Of a stretch of 43,410 bases of DNA, positions 15,262-24,943 are shown in pieces (the stretch's first letter is position 1; each line of letters begins with the position of its first letter). The DNA lies in assembly GCA_964410645.1 (NCBI GenBank), contig CAYPHV010000006.1, positions 1 to 43,410 on the forward strand, in the 5' to 3' direction. Made by a program: the position numbers and the translations under genes. The notes under the pieces are model-generated. The model saw only the letters and a program-made list of their open reading frames with translations, had not been told where the DNA came from and searched no databases. The stretch is from JALTBU01 sp964410645. Its GTDB lineage: Bacteria > Campylobacterota > Campylobacteria > Campylobacterales > Nautiliaceae.

Positions 15262-15769
15262 TATTCCCTGTTTTATATTGGCCGGCGGAAAATCAAGCAG
15301 ATTTGGAAGTGACAAAGCGCTGCTTTTTTATAATTTACAATATCAAAAATGCAAAAAAATATTTAAAAATATTTATTTTGCAGCCAAATATAAAAAATTT
15401 AAAAATTATCCTTTTTTTATAGAAAAATCAAAAAAATATGCACCAATTTTTGCATTGGAAGAATTAATTAAAAAATACAAAAAAATTTTTGTATTAAGTA
15501 TTGACACTCCGAATATATCCGAAAAATCCATAAAAAAACTATCGATTCAAAAAGCCATCGCCAAAAATAATCCGTTAATAGGTTATTACGATTACACAAT
15601 GCTTAAAAAATTATTAGAAAACAAAAACAAAAATCTTAGAATAAAAAATATAAACAAAAAAAAGATATATATACCAACAAAAGAATTAATAAATATAAAC
15701 AAAAAAGAAGATTTAAAATTCAATATCCCATATATGATCAGGAAAAGATTCAAAAGGGACATCCAGTGA
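15251..15769 (+). CDS. mobA: Molybdenum cofactor guanylyltransferase
   Basis: A 172-residue nucleotidyltransferase that attaches GMP to molybdopterin to make the MGD form used by DMSO-reductase-family enzymes. The nucleotide-binding signature FILAGGKSSRFGSDKAL is at the N-terminus. VLSIDTPN supplies the metal-binding Asp, and LININKKEDLK matches the closing motif. The start at 15251 gives MINNIPCFILAGG; the earlier in-frame ATG at 15209 would put an unrelated leader inside moaC. The protein is short for the family (E. coli about 194) and lysine-rich. Its last 57 nt overlap the 3' end of the convergent WD40 gene, so the C-terminal tail after KKEDLKFNI is probably unconstrained. Confidence 0.9.
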   Translation: MINNIPCFILAGGKSSRFGSDKALLFYNLQYQKCKKIFKNIYFAAKYKKFKNYPFFIEKSKKYAPIFALEELIKKYKKIFVLSIDTPNISEKSIKKLSIQKAIAKNNPLIGYYDYTMLKKLLENKNKNLRIKNINKKKIYIPTKELININKKEDLKFNIPYMIRKRFKRDIQ

Positions 15770-17821
15770 TTTTTCATAACTTTCTAATGTAATTTTTATT
15801 CCGTTTTTTTTCGCTGATTTTAATATATCTCCGATTTCATTATCAAAACCAAAAAACGCTATATAATTTTTTATTGATTTTGAAAGTCTGTCAAAATCTT
15901 TTTTTCGGTATAATGAAATTATCTGATTCAGATATATTCTTTTTGACAATTCTGTCATTAAATTCTTAAAACTTTCGTATTTTATTAAATCCTTAAAACT
16001 TTCTTTAAGTTTTTGCATATTCCCCTCAAGTGCATATTGCTCAGCAACATTAATTCTTTTTTTATATTCTTCAAGAAATTTTTTATAATCGTCTAATTTT
16101 TCCAAATACGGATATTTATTCACCAATTTTTCAACCATATCATAATTGTGTTCTGCCATATACATCAAAAAATTTGAAATATTTTCTACCTTTTTGAGTA
16201 TCTCTTCCGCTTCTTTTTTATACATAGGAAATTGTTTTAACAACCGGGCATATATCAAAGCTTTTTTATATTCGCCTTTTTTAATTGATTCTTCAGATGT
16301 ATTCTTTAAATTATCGGCATATTTTAAAGCCATTTCATATTCGGGCGTATCAGTCAAAAACGGATATTTTTTTACAAATGCAAAAAAATCATCAAATTCT
16401 TTTTTTACAAATTTGTTTTTTAGCATGTCATAAAGCGTTTTTTCATTAAATATGCTTTGAATCAAAGCGGATTTTTCGCTTACTCCCCTAAAAGGCTTAA
16501 ACAAATCCTTTGCCTGGGCTTCTCTTCCAATTTTTATAAGTTCTCTTGCCTTGTTTAAAACTTTTTTGAAATCGTTTTCCATTTTTTTATAATAAACACT
16601 TTGCTTAAATACAGGATGCATTCTGATTAATGAATAAGCCAGAGGATAATGATAATTTAATACGGCATTTTTAAATTTTTCAAATTCGCAGTAATCTTTA
16701 AGCATAGACTGGAACAGACTTCTTTTCAAAGGAGCGGAAGAAAAGGGGGCAAACATATTTTTTGCTTCATTGGTTTTTCCTTTTTCCAAAAGTTTATTTA
16801 TGGCATTTAATGTTTTCCCCCAAATATTTTCAAGCTCTTCATATTCTTTAGTTCTTTTCAAAATAGGATTTTGTTTGATTAATTCATAAGCTTCGTTATA
16901 TTTTTTATTTTTTATTGCCTTTTGAAGTTTATCCCGGTTTTGCATTAAATTAAAAATATACAGACTTCCGTCAACACAGCCCACATACAAATAATCTGTA
17001 TTTTTGTCATAACAAACAACAGTTGGAAAAGCGGAAAGTTTTATAAAATCCTGAGAAATAAGCTCCCCTGTTTCAAAATTGTATAAATACACTCTTTTTT
17101 CTTTTGTAACGGCAAAAAGATATTCATTTTTTTCATCACTGTCAAAATCAACAACCATATCCGCCATATTGGAAAATCTGTTTAAAACTTTGCCTTTTCT
17201 AAAATCCCACTTTATAATTTCGCCTGTTTTATCTCCGCTTACCATTATATTTTTTTCAAAAAATTTAATTTTTCCAACAGCGCCCCTGTGGGATTTCTTT
17301 CTAAAATTTATATTTGGAGAAGGTATATTTGTAACAGTTATCAATCTGTCATAACTGCCTGTTGCCGCCCATAAATTATTTTTACTGAATCCACCACTTA
17401 ATATATAATCGGGATGCGGCGGCAAAGCCAAAAGCATACGGCCGAATTTTAAATTCCAAATATAAGCCCTTCCGTCATCCCCCGCACTTAAAAGATAATT
17501 TTCTTCCTGATCAAAGCTTACATTTAAAATATTTCCTTTATGCCAACCGAATTTATATACATTTTTTTTTGCCTTTATATCCCATATATACGTTTTTTTA
17601 CCCTCGGCAATAGCCAGATATGTTCCTTTAGAAGAGATATCGGCAGTATTTTCAAAGGGTTTATGCGCAGACATTTTTATTTTAACGCCACCCTGCAGAT
17701 TATATTTATCATCAAAAATTCTTAGGGTATTTAATGTATCAAGAACATAAATAAGTCCGTTTTGAACAACTTTTATTTTGAATACAGGGTTCTTTATGTT
17801 TATCATTTTTTCATATTTCAA
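15713..17821 (-). CDS. WD40-type beta-propeller protein with C-terminal helical repeats
   Basis: A 702-residue protein without a signal peptide, hence probably cytoplasmic. Residues about 1-290 form a WD40-like propeller: blades end in YIWDIKA, YIWNLKFG, IIKWDFRKG, YLYNFETG and YIFNLMQ, with typical SAGDDGRAY and SGDKTGE turns. Residues about 295-690 are all-helical and consist of about four degenerate repeats of roughly 80 residues (EAYELIKQNPILK..., LAYSLIRMHPVFK..., FFAFVKKYPFL..., EKLVNKYPYLEK...), each with a conserved P and a later G-x-x-x-x-A turn, TPR-like in style. This is a scaffold architecture; no catalytic motif is visible and the function is unknown. The start is TTG at 17821, six bases after GGAGAA; a longer frame from 17857 lacks a ribosome-binding site. 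It is divergent from polA. Confidence 0.75.
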   Translation of the reverse strand: MKYEKMINIKNPVFKIKVVQNGLIYVLDTLNTLRIFDDKYNLQGGVKIKMSAHKPFENTADISSKGTYLAIAEGKKTYIWDIKAKKNVYKFGWHKGNILNVSFDQEENYLLSAGDDGRAYIWNLKFGRMLLALPPHPDYILSGGFSKNNLWAATGSYDRLITVTNIPSPNINFRKKSHRGAVGKIKFFEKNIMVSGDKTGEIIKWDFRKGKVLNRFSNMADMVVDFDSDEKNEYLFAVTKEKRVYLYNFETGELISQDFIKLSAFPTVVCYDKNTDYLYVGCVDGSLYIFNLMQNRDKLQKAIKNKKYNEAYELIKQNPILKRTKEYEELENIWGKTLNAINKLLEKGKTNEAKNMFAPFSSAPLKRSLFQSMLKDYCEFEKFKNAVLNYHYPLAYSLIRMHPVFKQSVYYKKMENDFKKVLNKARELIKIGREAQAKDLFKPFRGVSEKSALIQSIFNEKTLYDMLKNKFVKKEFDDFFAFVKKYPFLTDTPEYEMALKYADNLKNTSEESIKKGEYKKALIYARLLKQFPMYKKEAEEILKKVENISNFLMYMAEHNYDMVEKLVNKYPYLEKLDDYKKFLEEYKKRINVAEQYALEGNMQKLKESFKDLIKYESFKNLMTELSKRIYLNQIISLYRKKDFDRLSKSIKNYIAFFGFDNEIGDILKSAKKNGIKITLESYEKSLDVPFESFPDHIWDIEF

Positions 17822-17869
17822 AATTTCTCCTTCAGATTTATGATAACATTTTATCAAAAAAGGTTTTTA

Positions 17870-20439
17870 ATGACTTTAACCATTATCGATACATTTGGAT
17901 TTTTGTTCAGAAATTTTTATGCCTTGCCTCCTCTTAGAAGCAAAAAAGGCATACCCACAGGAATGATTACAGGATTTATGAATTTCATCGCTTCCCTTGG
18001 CCGTGATTTTCCGACTGATTATGTAGTATTTACGCTTGACAGCGACAAAAAAGAAACATTCAGAAAAGAACTGTATAAAAGTTATAAAGCAAACCGCCCG
18101 GAACCCCCTGAGGATTTAAAAATGCAAATTCCAATTGCAATAAATCTAATAAAAGACATGAATTTTAAAATGATAGAAATACCAGGGTTTGAGAGCGACG
18201 ATATTATAGCGTCCCTTGCAGTCACAGCGGCACAAAAAGGTATAAAAGTAAAAGTTATAAGTCATGATAAAGATATGTATCAGTTAATTGACGACAAAAA
18301 AATAGTCATATTTGATCCCATTAAAAAAAAAGAAGTTGACGAAAAAGGATGTATAGAAAAATTTGGAATTCATCCGAAATATTTTAAAGATTTTCAGGCA
18401 CTTGTGGGAGATACAAGCGATAATGTCCCCGGAGTCAAAGGTATAGGAATTAAAACAGCCGCAAAACTCATAAACGAATACCGCACTCTTGAAAATTTAT
18501 ATAATCATATAGAAGACATCAAAGGCGCTTTGCAAAAAAAATTAATTAAGGACAAAGAAAACGCTTTTCTAAGCCGTAAACTTGTAACATTAAAAACAAA
18601 TCTTTTCGAAAACCAGCATATCAGTCTTGAAGAATTTAAATATCCCAAAATTAATCCGATACTCAAAATCACTGATCAACTGATTGATTTGGACATTTCA
18701 TCGATTATTGACAGAGTTAAAAAAAACGGACTTTATGTCAAAACAAAACAACCTTCCAAAAAACAGGTAATATTCGACGCCGTAACAATAGAAAACGAAG
18801 AAGAGCTGTTTGAAGCAATAGAAAAAATAGGAAATAATATAGTGGCGTTTGATACTGAAACCACTTCTTTGGAAAATCCTAAAATTGTGGGATTTAGTTT
18901 TGCATATGAAGAAACAAGGGCGTACTATGTGCCGATAAATCATAATTATTTAGGTGTAACCAAACAAATTTCCCAAGACACAGCCTTAGCAGCGATAGAA
19001 AAAATATTACAAAAAAAAGTAATCGGCCATAATCTTAAGTTTGATTTTAAAATGCTGAGAAGCTATGGGGTCAGCACTCCCGCCCCATTTGCCGACACAA
19101 TGATTTTAGCCTGGCTGACAGACCCCGATTCTCCTGTCGGACTGGATGCCACAGCTAAAAAATATATCGGGCATGAAAACATAAAATTCAAAGAAATTGT
19201 AGGAAAAAGCAAAAATTTTTCCGAAGTTAATATTCAGGAAGCTACAAAATACGCATCTGAAGACGCACTTATTTCTTTGAAACTTTTTAATATATTAAAA
19301 AATAAAATTTGGAACAGCGTAAAATGGGATTTGCAAAATATCGAATGGCCTTTTATTAATTTACTTATTAATATAGAAAACGAAGGCATAAGACTGGACA
19401 CCGAATATATGGAAAAATTACAGGTAGACATATCACATAAATTAGAGCGTCTCACCCAGGAAATATACAAATTGGCAAAAAGCGAATTTAATATAAAATC
19501 GCCTAAACAATTGAGCTATATACTTTTTGAGGTTTTGAAACTGCCTACAAAGAAAAAAACAAAAACCGGTTTTTCAACCGATGAAAAAGTTTTAAAATCC
19601 CTTAAAAATTCACACGGTATCATCCCTCTTTTATTACAATACAGAAAACTTGACAAACTTTTAAGCACATATGTCATTCCGCTAAAAGAATACGCTAAAA
19701 AAGACCAATTGCATAAAATTTACACAAATTTTTTACAGACAGGAACTTCCACCGGAAGACTTTCAAGTAAAAATCCGAATCTTCAAAATATTCCAACATC
19801 AACTGATATAAATATAAGAAACGCATTTGTTACCGATAAACTGTTCGTAAGTCTGGATTATTCTCAAATAGAATTAAGACTTTTAGCCCATTTTAGCGAA
19901 GATGAGAATTTAATAAAAGCATTTTTGGAAAATGCAGACATCCATCAAAAAACAGCTGACATTATAGGTGTATCCAGAAGTGTGGCAAAATCAATAAACT
20001 TTGGTTTAATTTACGGAATGGGAACAAAAAAACTAAGTGAAACTATAAACGTATCAACAAAAGATGCCAAAAAATTCATTGAAAAATATTTTTCATCTTT
20101 TCCTACCGTCAGAAATTTTATCGAAAAAATAAAAATCGAAGCAAAAGAAAACGGCTATGTTGAAACACTGTTTAAAAGAAGAAGATTTTTTGATTTTGCC
20201 AATGCAAACGCAAGAATCACAGCAACTTTTGAAAGAGAATCAGTAAATACAATCTTTCAGGGAAGCGCAGCAGATATAATCAAAAAAGCTATGCTTGATA
20301 TTAAAAATTTTAATCCAAAAGCCAAAATGATTCTTCAAATTCACGACGAGCTTATTTTTGAAATCGAAAACGAAAATGAAGCTGAAAATTATAAAAATAT
20401 TATGGAAAATACGGTAAAATTAAATGTGCCTCTAAAAGT
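17870..20439 (+). CDS. polA: DNA polymerase I (3' end lost in assembly gap)
   Basis: About 856 residues are visible. The order is a 5'-3' exonuclease (TIIDTFGFLFRNFYALPPL, PGFESDDIIASLA, GDTSDNVPGVKGIGIKTAA), a 3'-5' exonuclease that looks intact (FDTETTSLENP, GHNLKFDFKML, YASEDALISLKLF) and a polymerase domain. The polymerase domain has motif A LDYSQIELRLLAHFSED, the O-helix RSVAKSINFGLIYGMG and motif C QIHDELIFEIE. Both exonucleases and the polymerase therefore seem active. The frame enters the N gap after LKLNVPLK-like NVPLK; in relatives only about a dozen residues follow, so little is missing. The start at 17870 is set by AAAAAAGG upstream and MTLTIIDT; the longer in-frame extension from 17762 runs into the divergent gene. 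Confidence 0.96.
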
Positions 20440-20539
20440 NNNNNNNNNNNNNNNNNNNNNNNNNNNNNNNNNNNNNNNNNNNNNNNNNNNNNNNNNNNNN
20501 NNNNNNNNNNNNNNNNNNNNNNNNNNNNNNNNNNNNNNN
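20440..20539. other. 100-N assembly gap between polA and the methyltransferase gene
   Basis: Exactly 100 N, a placeholder length. It hides the last residues and stop of polA and the C-terminal end and stop of the convergent methyltransferase gene. The flanks share no overlap, unlike the first gap. Confidence 0.95.
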
Positions 20540-21027
20540 TATTTTTTAATTGTTTGAAATCCTGAAATCAAACATTTTAATGAAAATCTAAACGGCGGTG
20601 TTTTTGCAATGTATTTGCAATAATCATTTCCGAATTTTTTAATGGCTTCACTTTCTTCCACATATAAAATAAACATAGCACCTAAAAAAACAAGCCAGCC
20701 TGAAAACAAAATAGCAATAATTTTTGAACTTACTAAAGCAACTCCGGCAATTAAAAACATATTTCCAAACTGTCCGGGGTGTCTCATACAGCTAAATATT
20801 CCAATATCTACAAATTTATCGGGAGATAAAAATTTATCATTTTTTTGCTGATGAGCATATAATTTAAGTGTTCTGCCGGCAACAGAGTTTAAAATAACCG
20901 CATAAATTATAAATAAAATTCCTAAAATTTCCAAAAACAGATTTCTTTCTATTAATCTTGGAGCAAAAACAGATACCAACAAATCAATTATAAACAATGT
21001 TATCCAATAGGCAAATCTTTTTTTCAT
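20540..21027 (-). CDS. ICMT/PEMT-like membrane methyltransferase (3' end missing)
   Basis: About 162 residues are visible, with four or five hydrophobic segments, so an integral inner-membrane protein. The pattern IFSCMRHPGQFGNMFLIAGVAL followed by YVEESEAIKKFGNDYCKYIAKTP matches the isoprenylcysteine/phospholipid methyltransferase fold (vRHPgY-G, eEe, fG-Y-Y). It would bind SAM at the membrane face; the substrate is unknown, and bacterial members often act on lipids or small molecules. The start is ATG with GGATTAAA upstream. It lies 1 nt after the rmuC stop, so it is the last gene of the ymdB-magIII-permease-rmuC unit. The end is hidden in the gap, but the C-terminal SAM-binding motif appears included. 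Confidence 0.75.
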
Positions 21028-21028
21028 T

Positions 21029-22186
21029 TTAATCCTTGATTTTATAATCTGCCGGTAATTCTTTTTTAGGTTTTATATTCGCTTTTTCTTTTAAGATTTC
21101 TATCTGCCTTATTACATTTCCCCTGCCGGATATAAGTTTGTTTTTTGCACTGTCAAAACTTTCCTGGGCTTTATTCAAACTGCCTCCTATTTTCTCAAAA
21201 TCTTCAACAAACCCTACCACTTTACTGTATAAATTTTCAGCCGATTTAACCACTTCTTTTATATTCTCGGCCTGTCTTTCATATCGCCAGCTGCTTTCAA
21301 TAGCCCTTAAAGAAACCAAAAGTGTTGTAGGGGAAACCAAAACTATTCTTTTTTTAAATGCATATTCAAATAAAGCACTGTCTTTTTCAAAAGCAATACT
21401 TAAGGCATTTTCGACAGGCACAAACATAAAAATAAAATCCAACGAATTAACGCCTTTTAGCGTTTCATATTTTTTTTCAGAAAGTGTATTTATATGATTT
21501 TTTAACGCTTTTATATGCATATTTAAATATTTTTCATCATCTGTTTTTATATATTCGCTGTAAGAATTAAGAGAAACTTTCGAATCGACTATCACATCTC
21601 TGCTGTTTGGTAAATGTACTATTACATCCGGGCGGTATGTTTTATTGTCATCATTTTTTAAACTGACTTCCCTTTCATATTCAATTCCTTTTCTAAGCCC
21701 GCTCATTTCAAGCACTTTTTCCAGAATCATCTCTCCCCATATGCCTTGAAGCTTTTTTTCTCCCTTAAGGGCATCGGTTAAATTTTGTGCATCGGTTGAA
21801 ATTTTCGTATTTAAATTTTTCAAATCTTCTATTTCTTTCTTTAAAAGACCTATACTCAAATGCTCTTTTTCACTGGTATTTTCTATTTTTTCTTTAAATT
21901 CTTTTAACTGCAAATGGAGCGGATTCAAAAGCTCGCCTATATTGTCGGTGGCTTTTTTTTGCGTTTTTTCTAAAATTTCATTGGCCAGATTATTAAAACT
22001 TTCCCTTAAAACATTTTCACTTTTTTTAATAATTTCTATTTTTTCCGTATATGTTTGTTCATTATCGGCAAGTTTCGTTTCAAGCATAATATTTTGAGTA
22101 GATTTTTTGTAAATCAAAACAACCAGATAAATAATAAACAAAACTAATAATATATTCACTGCCAAACTAGCATATAAAGTATTCAT
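21029..22186 (-). CDS. rmuC: DNA recombination protein RmuC
   Basis: A 385-residue RmuC homologue. It has one N-terminal membrane segment (about 8-26), a coiled coil to about 130, and then the RmuC nuclease-like domain. The domain signatures are QGIWGEMILEKVLEMSGL, YRPDVIVHLPNSRDVIVDSK, FVPVENALSIAFEKD and VLVSPTTLLVSLRAIES. The buried Asp and Lys of VIVDSKV fit the restriction-endonuclease-like fold. RmuC limits inversions and other rearrangements at repeats in E. coli. The start is ATG after AAAAAGGAATTCT. It lies in the same block as magIII and near polA, a small DNA-maintenance neighbourhood. Confidence 0.95.
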   Translation of the reverse strand: MNTLYASLAVNILLVLFIIYLVVLIYKKSTQNIMLETKLADNEQTYTEKIEIIKKSENVLRESFNNLANEILEKTQKKATDNIGELLNPLHLQLKEFKEKIENTSEKEHLSIGLLKKEIEDLKNLNTKISTDAQNLTDALKGEKKLQGIWGEMILEKVLEMSGLRKGIEYEREVSLKNDDNKTYRPDVIVHLPNSRDVIVDSKVSLNSYSEYIKTDDEKYLNMHIKALKNHINTLSEKKYETLKGVNSLDFIFMFVPVENALSIAFEKDSALFEYAFKKRIVLVSPTTLLVSLRAIESSWRYERQAENIKEVVKSAENLYSKVVGFVEDFEKIGGSLNKAQESFDSAKNKLISGRGNVIRQIEILKEKANIKPKKELPADYKIKD

Positions 22187-22233
22187 TAGAATTCCTTTTT
22201 AGACTTTATTTCGTACTTTATTTAAATCAAAAT

Positions 22234-23517
22234 CTAACCGCTATTTTTTTTAGCATACAAAAACGCCATAACACTTAAAATTATATATGTTAAGAATACA
22301 AATAAAAGCTGCTTTTTATCTGTTTGATATTCATAATAAAAAATAAGGACTATTCCTATAAACAACCCTATCATAGTAAAAATTGTGATGAAATCCGATG
22401 AATTGGTTTTATCTCTTATCGTAAAATTGGCATAGGCCATAAGAAATGAAACAATCAAAAATGTAATACTCCCAAATTCAAGTATTACCCTGAGTCCGCC
22501 AAAAATAATCAAAAGAATAGATACCAAAGCCATGGCAATAATGGCATTTGTCGGAATTGTCCCTTTTCTTTTGGACAAAATTTTCGGCAAATAACCGTCA
22601 TCGGCAATTCTTGCCATTTGATGAGGTGCACCGTACATTGTAGAATTAATAGCACTGCTCGTTGCCAAAATAGCACTTAAAACAACAAAAATTTCTGCAA
22701 AATTGCCAAGAGATTTCTTTGCAGCAAAAGCCAGAGCAAATTCTTTATATTTTGCTAAACTCTCAACATTGGTTGACAATACGGCTCCAAGAGCAATAAT
22801 AAAATATATGGCTGCCACCAATATAACAGAGATATATATAGACCTCGGTATATTTTTATCGGGATCTCGCATATCATTAACAGCATTGGTAACCAGCTGA
22901 AACCCTTCATAAGCCACAAATGTAACAGAGGCAACCATCATAATATTTATTATGTTTGTATGCCTCATATCTATATTTAATGTATTTACAAATTGATGAA
23001 CATTATATTTGGAAACAGATATTAACGCTATCGAAATAATAAATAAAATAACAAGTTTGATATAAACCATTAAATCTTCCACTTCACCCATTAATTTTAC
23101 ACTTTTTAGATTAATCAAAGCAAACAGAGAAATAATCAAAACAGCAAAAAGTTTTCTCATAAATTCATCAAAGCCAAAGAGACTTCCTATATAAGCGGAA
23201 AATGTATATGAATAAAGAGACAAAGTGGCAATATAACCAAAAATTGTATACCATCCTATAAATGCCGCCGCTAAATGAGAGTTGTAAAATGTTCTTTTAA
23301 AAAAAGCGTATGTCGCTCCTTCATCTTTATAATAAACACCTAATTTGACATATGAATAAGCCGCCATCAAAGCAAAAAATCCACCAAAAGCAATAGCGAA
23401 CGGAGCTAAAAAGCCTATCATTTTTACAGCAATTCCAAGAACGGTAAAAATGCCGCCCCCAATCATTCCTCCAACGGCAATTGCTATTAATTCTTTAAGT
23501 CCAAGTGCTTTTTTCAT
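22234..23517 (-). CDS. APC-superfamily amino acid/polyamine permease
   Basis: A 427-residue inner-membrane transporter with about twelve hydrophobic segments. The helix-1 signature AIAVGGMIGGGIFTVLG and helix-6 region VTFVAYEGFQLVTNAVNDMRDPDKNIPRSI (split here) are typical of the amino acid-polyamine-organocation family, where the broken helix 1 binds the substrate backbone. The substrate cannot be read from sequence. The start at 23517 (MKKALGLKE) overlaps the magIII stop as ATGA; the longer frame from 23562 lies inside magIII. It is co-transcribed with magIII upstream and rmuC downstream (47-nt spacer). Confidence 0.9.
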   Translation of the reverse strand: MKKALGLKELIAIAVGGMIGGGIFTVLGIAVKMIGFLAPFAIAFGGFFALMAAYSYVKLGVYYKDEGATYAFFKRTFYNSHLAAAFIGWYTIFGYIATLSLYSYTFSAYIGSLFGFDEFMRKLFAVLIISLFALINLKSVKLMGEVEDLMVYIKLVILFIISIALISVSKYNVHQFVNTLNIDMRHTNIINIMMVASVTFVAYEGFQLVTNAVNDMRDPDKNIPRSIYISVILVAAIYFIIALGAVLSTNVESLAKYKEFALAFAAKKSLGNFAEIFVVLSAILATSSAINSTMYGAPHQMARIADDGYLPKILSKRKGTIPTNAIIAMALVSILLIIFGGLRVILEFGSITFLIVSFLMAYANFTIRDKTNSSDFITIFTMIGLFIGIVLIFYYEYQTDKKQLLFVFLTYIILSVMAFLYAKKNSG

Positions 23518-24137
23518 ATCTTCATATACTCCACAATTTTTCCATGAAACCTTGCAAAACATAAATTCAAATCATTTTCATACAATTTAGAGAGTTTATT
23601 CCAGTTTTCCATTATACCTCTTTCAAACCATTCTTTCATTTCATCGTAACTTTCAAATTCAAACCCGGCTTTTTTAACAAGCCGTTTTGTATAAGCGTCC
23701 ATTACCATCGTTTCCTTAAAACAGGCATAACAAAGTATTGAATCAGCCGTTTCAAATCCTATGCCTTTTTGAGCCAAAAGCCACTCTCTGTCCACTGTTT
23801 CTTTGAAATTTTCAAAACTGCCGAAATCTCTCAAAATGTTACGGCTAAGCAACGCTATTCTTTTTGCTTTTTGGCGATAAAACCCTGCCGGCTTTATTAT
23901 CTCGGACAAATATACCTGATCAAAATTTGTTACACTTTCAATATTCCATTCTCCATTTTCCATTTTCCATTTGTTTAGTGCTTTTTCAACATTTTCCCAT
24001 TTTGTATTTTGTGTTAGAATTGTCCCTATCACTACTTCAAAAGTACCTATGTTCGGCCACCAGTATTTAGGCTTATTTTTTAAAAGTTCTTTTTTTCTAA
24101 GAAAGGTCAATAAATCATATGAATTGCTAAATTCCAT
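23514..24137 (-). CDS. magIII: 3-methyladenine DNA glycosylase MagIII
   Basis: A 207-residue HhH-GPD glycosylase that removes alkylated adenine. It closely resembles H. pylori MagIII: LLKNKPKYWWPN, GTILTQNTKWENV, IIKPAGFYRQKAKRI, REWLLAQKGIGFETADSILCYA (helix-hairpin-helix) and the catalytic Asp in VMDAYTKRL, ending FARFHGKIVE. The endonuclease III 4Fe-4S cysteine cluster is absent, as in MagIII. The start at 24137 is chosen because AGGAAG lies six bases upstream; TTG at 24143 is too close. It overlaps ymdB by 11 nt and the permease by 4 nt. A 7-bp tandem repeat (23945-23972) encodes the KMENGEWNI-like segment. Confidence 0.93.
   Translation of the reverse strand: MEFSNSYDLLTFLRKKELLKNKPKYWWPNIGTFEVVIGTILTQNTKWENVEKALNKWKMENGEWNIESVTNFDQVYLSEIIKPAGFYRQKAKRIALLSRNILRDFGSFENFKETVDREWLLAQKGIGFETADSILCYACFKETMVMDAYTKRLVKKAGFEFESYDEMKEWFERGIMENWNKLSKLYENDLNLCFARFHGKIVEYMKI
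23945..23972 (-). repeat. Heptanucleotide tandem repeat inside magIII
   Basis: Four adjacent 7-mers: three perfect copies of AAATGGA followed on the minus strand by GAATGGA. They encode WKMENGEW. The unit length is not a multiple of three, so gaining or losing one copy would shift the magIII frame. Confidence 0.85.
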
Positions 24138-24918
24138 TTTCAACTTCCTGTGTTATCCAATATTTGTTATTATCCGCTTTTATTTTAAAAGCCCTTTTGG
24201 GAATTTTCCCATCCGTTTCAATCACCAAACACTGCATTATATTAGCACAATTATCAGGTACATCAAAATGTTTTTTAAGTCCTGTTAACAGATTATATAT
24301 CGGAGCGTCCACATTCATTCCTATAATATTATCCCTGCACCCTGTAATTCCCATATCCGTTAAATAAAGAGTATTTTCACCAATTTCCAAATCGTCGGTT
24401 CCTATATGCGTATGCGTTCCCACAATCGCCCCCACTTTTCCTTTCAACATATGAAAAAGCGCTCTTTTTTCGGATGTAGCTTCAGCATGGAAATCAATAA
24501 AAATAAACTTTTCATGATTTCCATCTAAAATAAAATTTTTAAGTTCAATAAAAGGATTTTTGCCATATGGCATACAATAAATACCCATAGCGGAAATCAC
24601 AATAATATTTTCATCCTCATAATACCATTTTCCCGGAGCTGAGAAAAAATTCAGGGGCTTTAAAATTTTATTTTCTTCCAAAAGCTCAAACGCTTCTTTT
24701 TTTCTGTCGAACGTATGATTTCCCCCGGTAAAAATATCAATTCCGGCATTTTTCATCTCTTCATATATTTTCGGAGTAATTCCGAATCCATGGGCTGCAT
24801 TTTCATAATTAGCTATTACATAGTCGATATTATATTTCTTTTTAAATTCCGTTAACCATTTTTTAACAAGTTTCCTGCCCGGTTTTCCAACAATATCACC
24901 TATAAAAAGTATATTCAT
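24127..24918 (-). CDS. ymdB: YmdB-family metallophosphoesterase (2',3'-cAMP phosphodiesterase-like)
   Basis: A 263-residue protein of the TIGR00282/YmdB family. Metal ligands are visible in FIGDIVGKPGR, ANYENAAHGFG, TGGNHTFDRK, FIDFHAEATSEK and VGTHTHIGTDD, plus the family-specific LTDMGITG and DAPIY. Characterised relatives hydrolyse 2',3'-cyclic nucleotides at a di-iron centre; B. subtilis YmdB affects biofilm and sporulation decisions. The protein is cytoplasmic. The start is ATG after AAAGGAATTGA. It heads the minus-strand unit ymdB-magIII-permease-rmuC-methyltransferase and is divergent (25 bp) from the gene at 24944. Confidence 0.93.
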   Translation of the reverse strand: MNILFIGDIVGKPGRKLVKKWLTEFKKKYNIDYVIANYENAAHGFGITPKIYEEMKNAGIDIFTGGNHTFDRKKEAFELLEENKILKPLNFFSAPGKWYYEDENIIVISAMGIYCMPYGKNPFIELKNFILDGNHEKFIFIDFHAEATSEKRALFHMLKGKVGAIVGTHTHIGTDDLEIGENTLYLTDMGITGCRDNIIGMNVDAPIYNLLTGLKKHFDVPDNCANIMQCLVIETDGKIPKRAFKIKADNNKYWITQEVENGI

Positions 24919-24928
24919 TCAATTCCTT

Positions 24929-24937
24929 TGATATAAT
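24929..24937 (+). promoter_or_regulatory. Extended -10 promoter giving a probable leaderless mRNA
   Basis: TGATATAAT with perfect TATAAT at 24932-24937. Only six bases (TATAAA) separate the box from the ATG at 24944, so the predicted transcription start coincides with the start codon. No ribosome-binding sequence fits in between. Confidence 0.6.
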
Positions 24938-24943
24938 TATAAA

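Noticed and set aside
17762..17869. N-terminal extension of polA by 36 codons
   Set aside because: It covers the start of the divergent WD40 gene, lacks a ribosome-binding site, and polA homologues begin near MTLTIIDT.
20440..20539. Closing the second gap by flank overlap as in the first
   Set aside because: The flanks share no more than a single base, and both genes clearly miss their ends.
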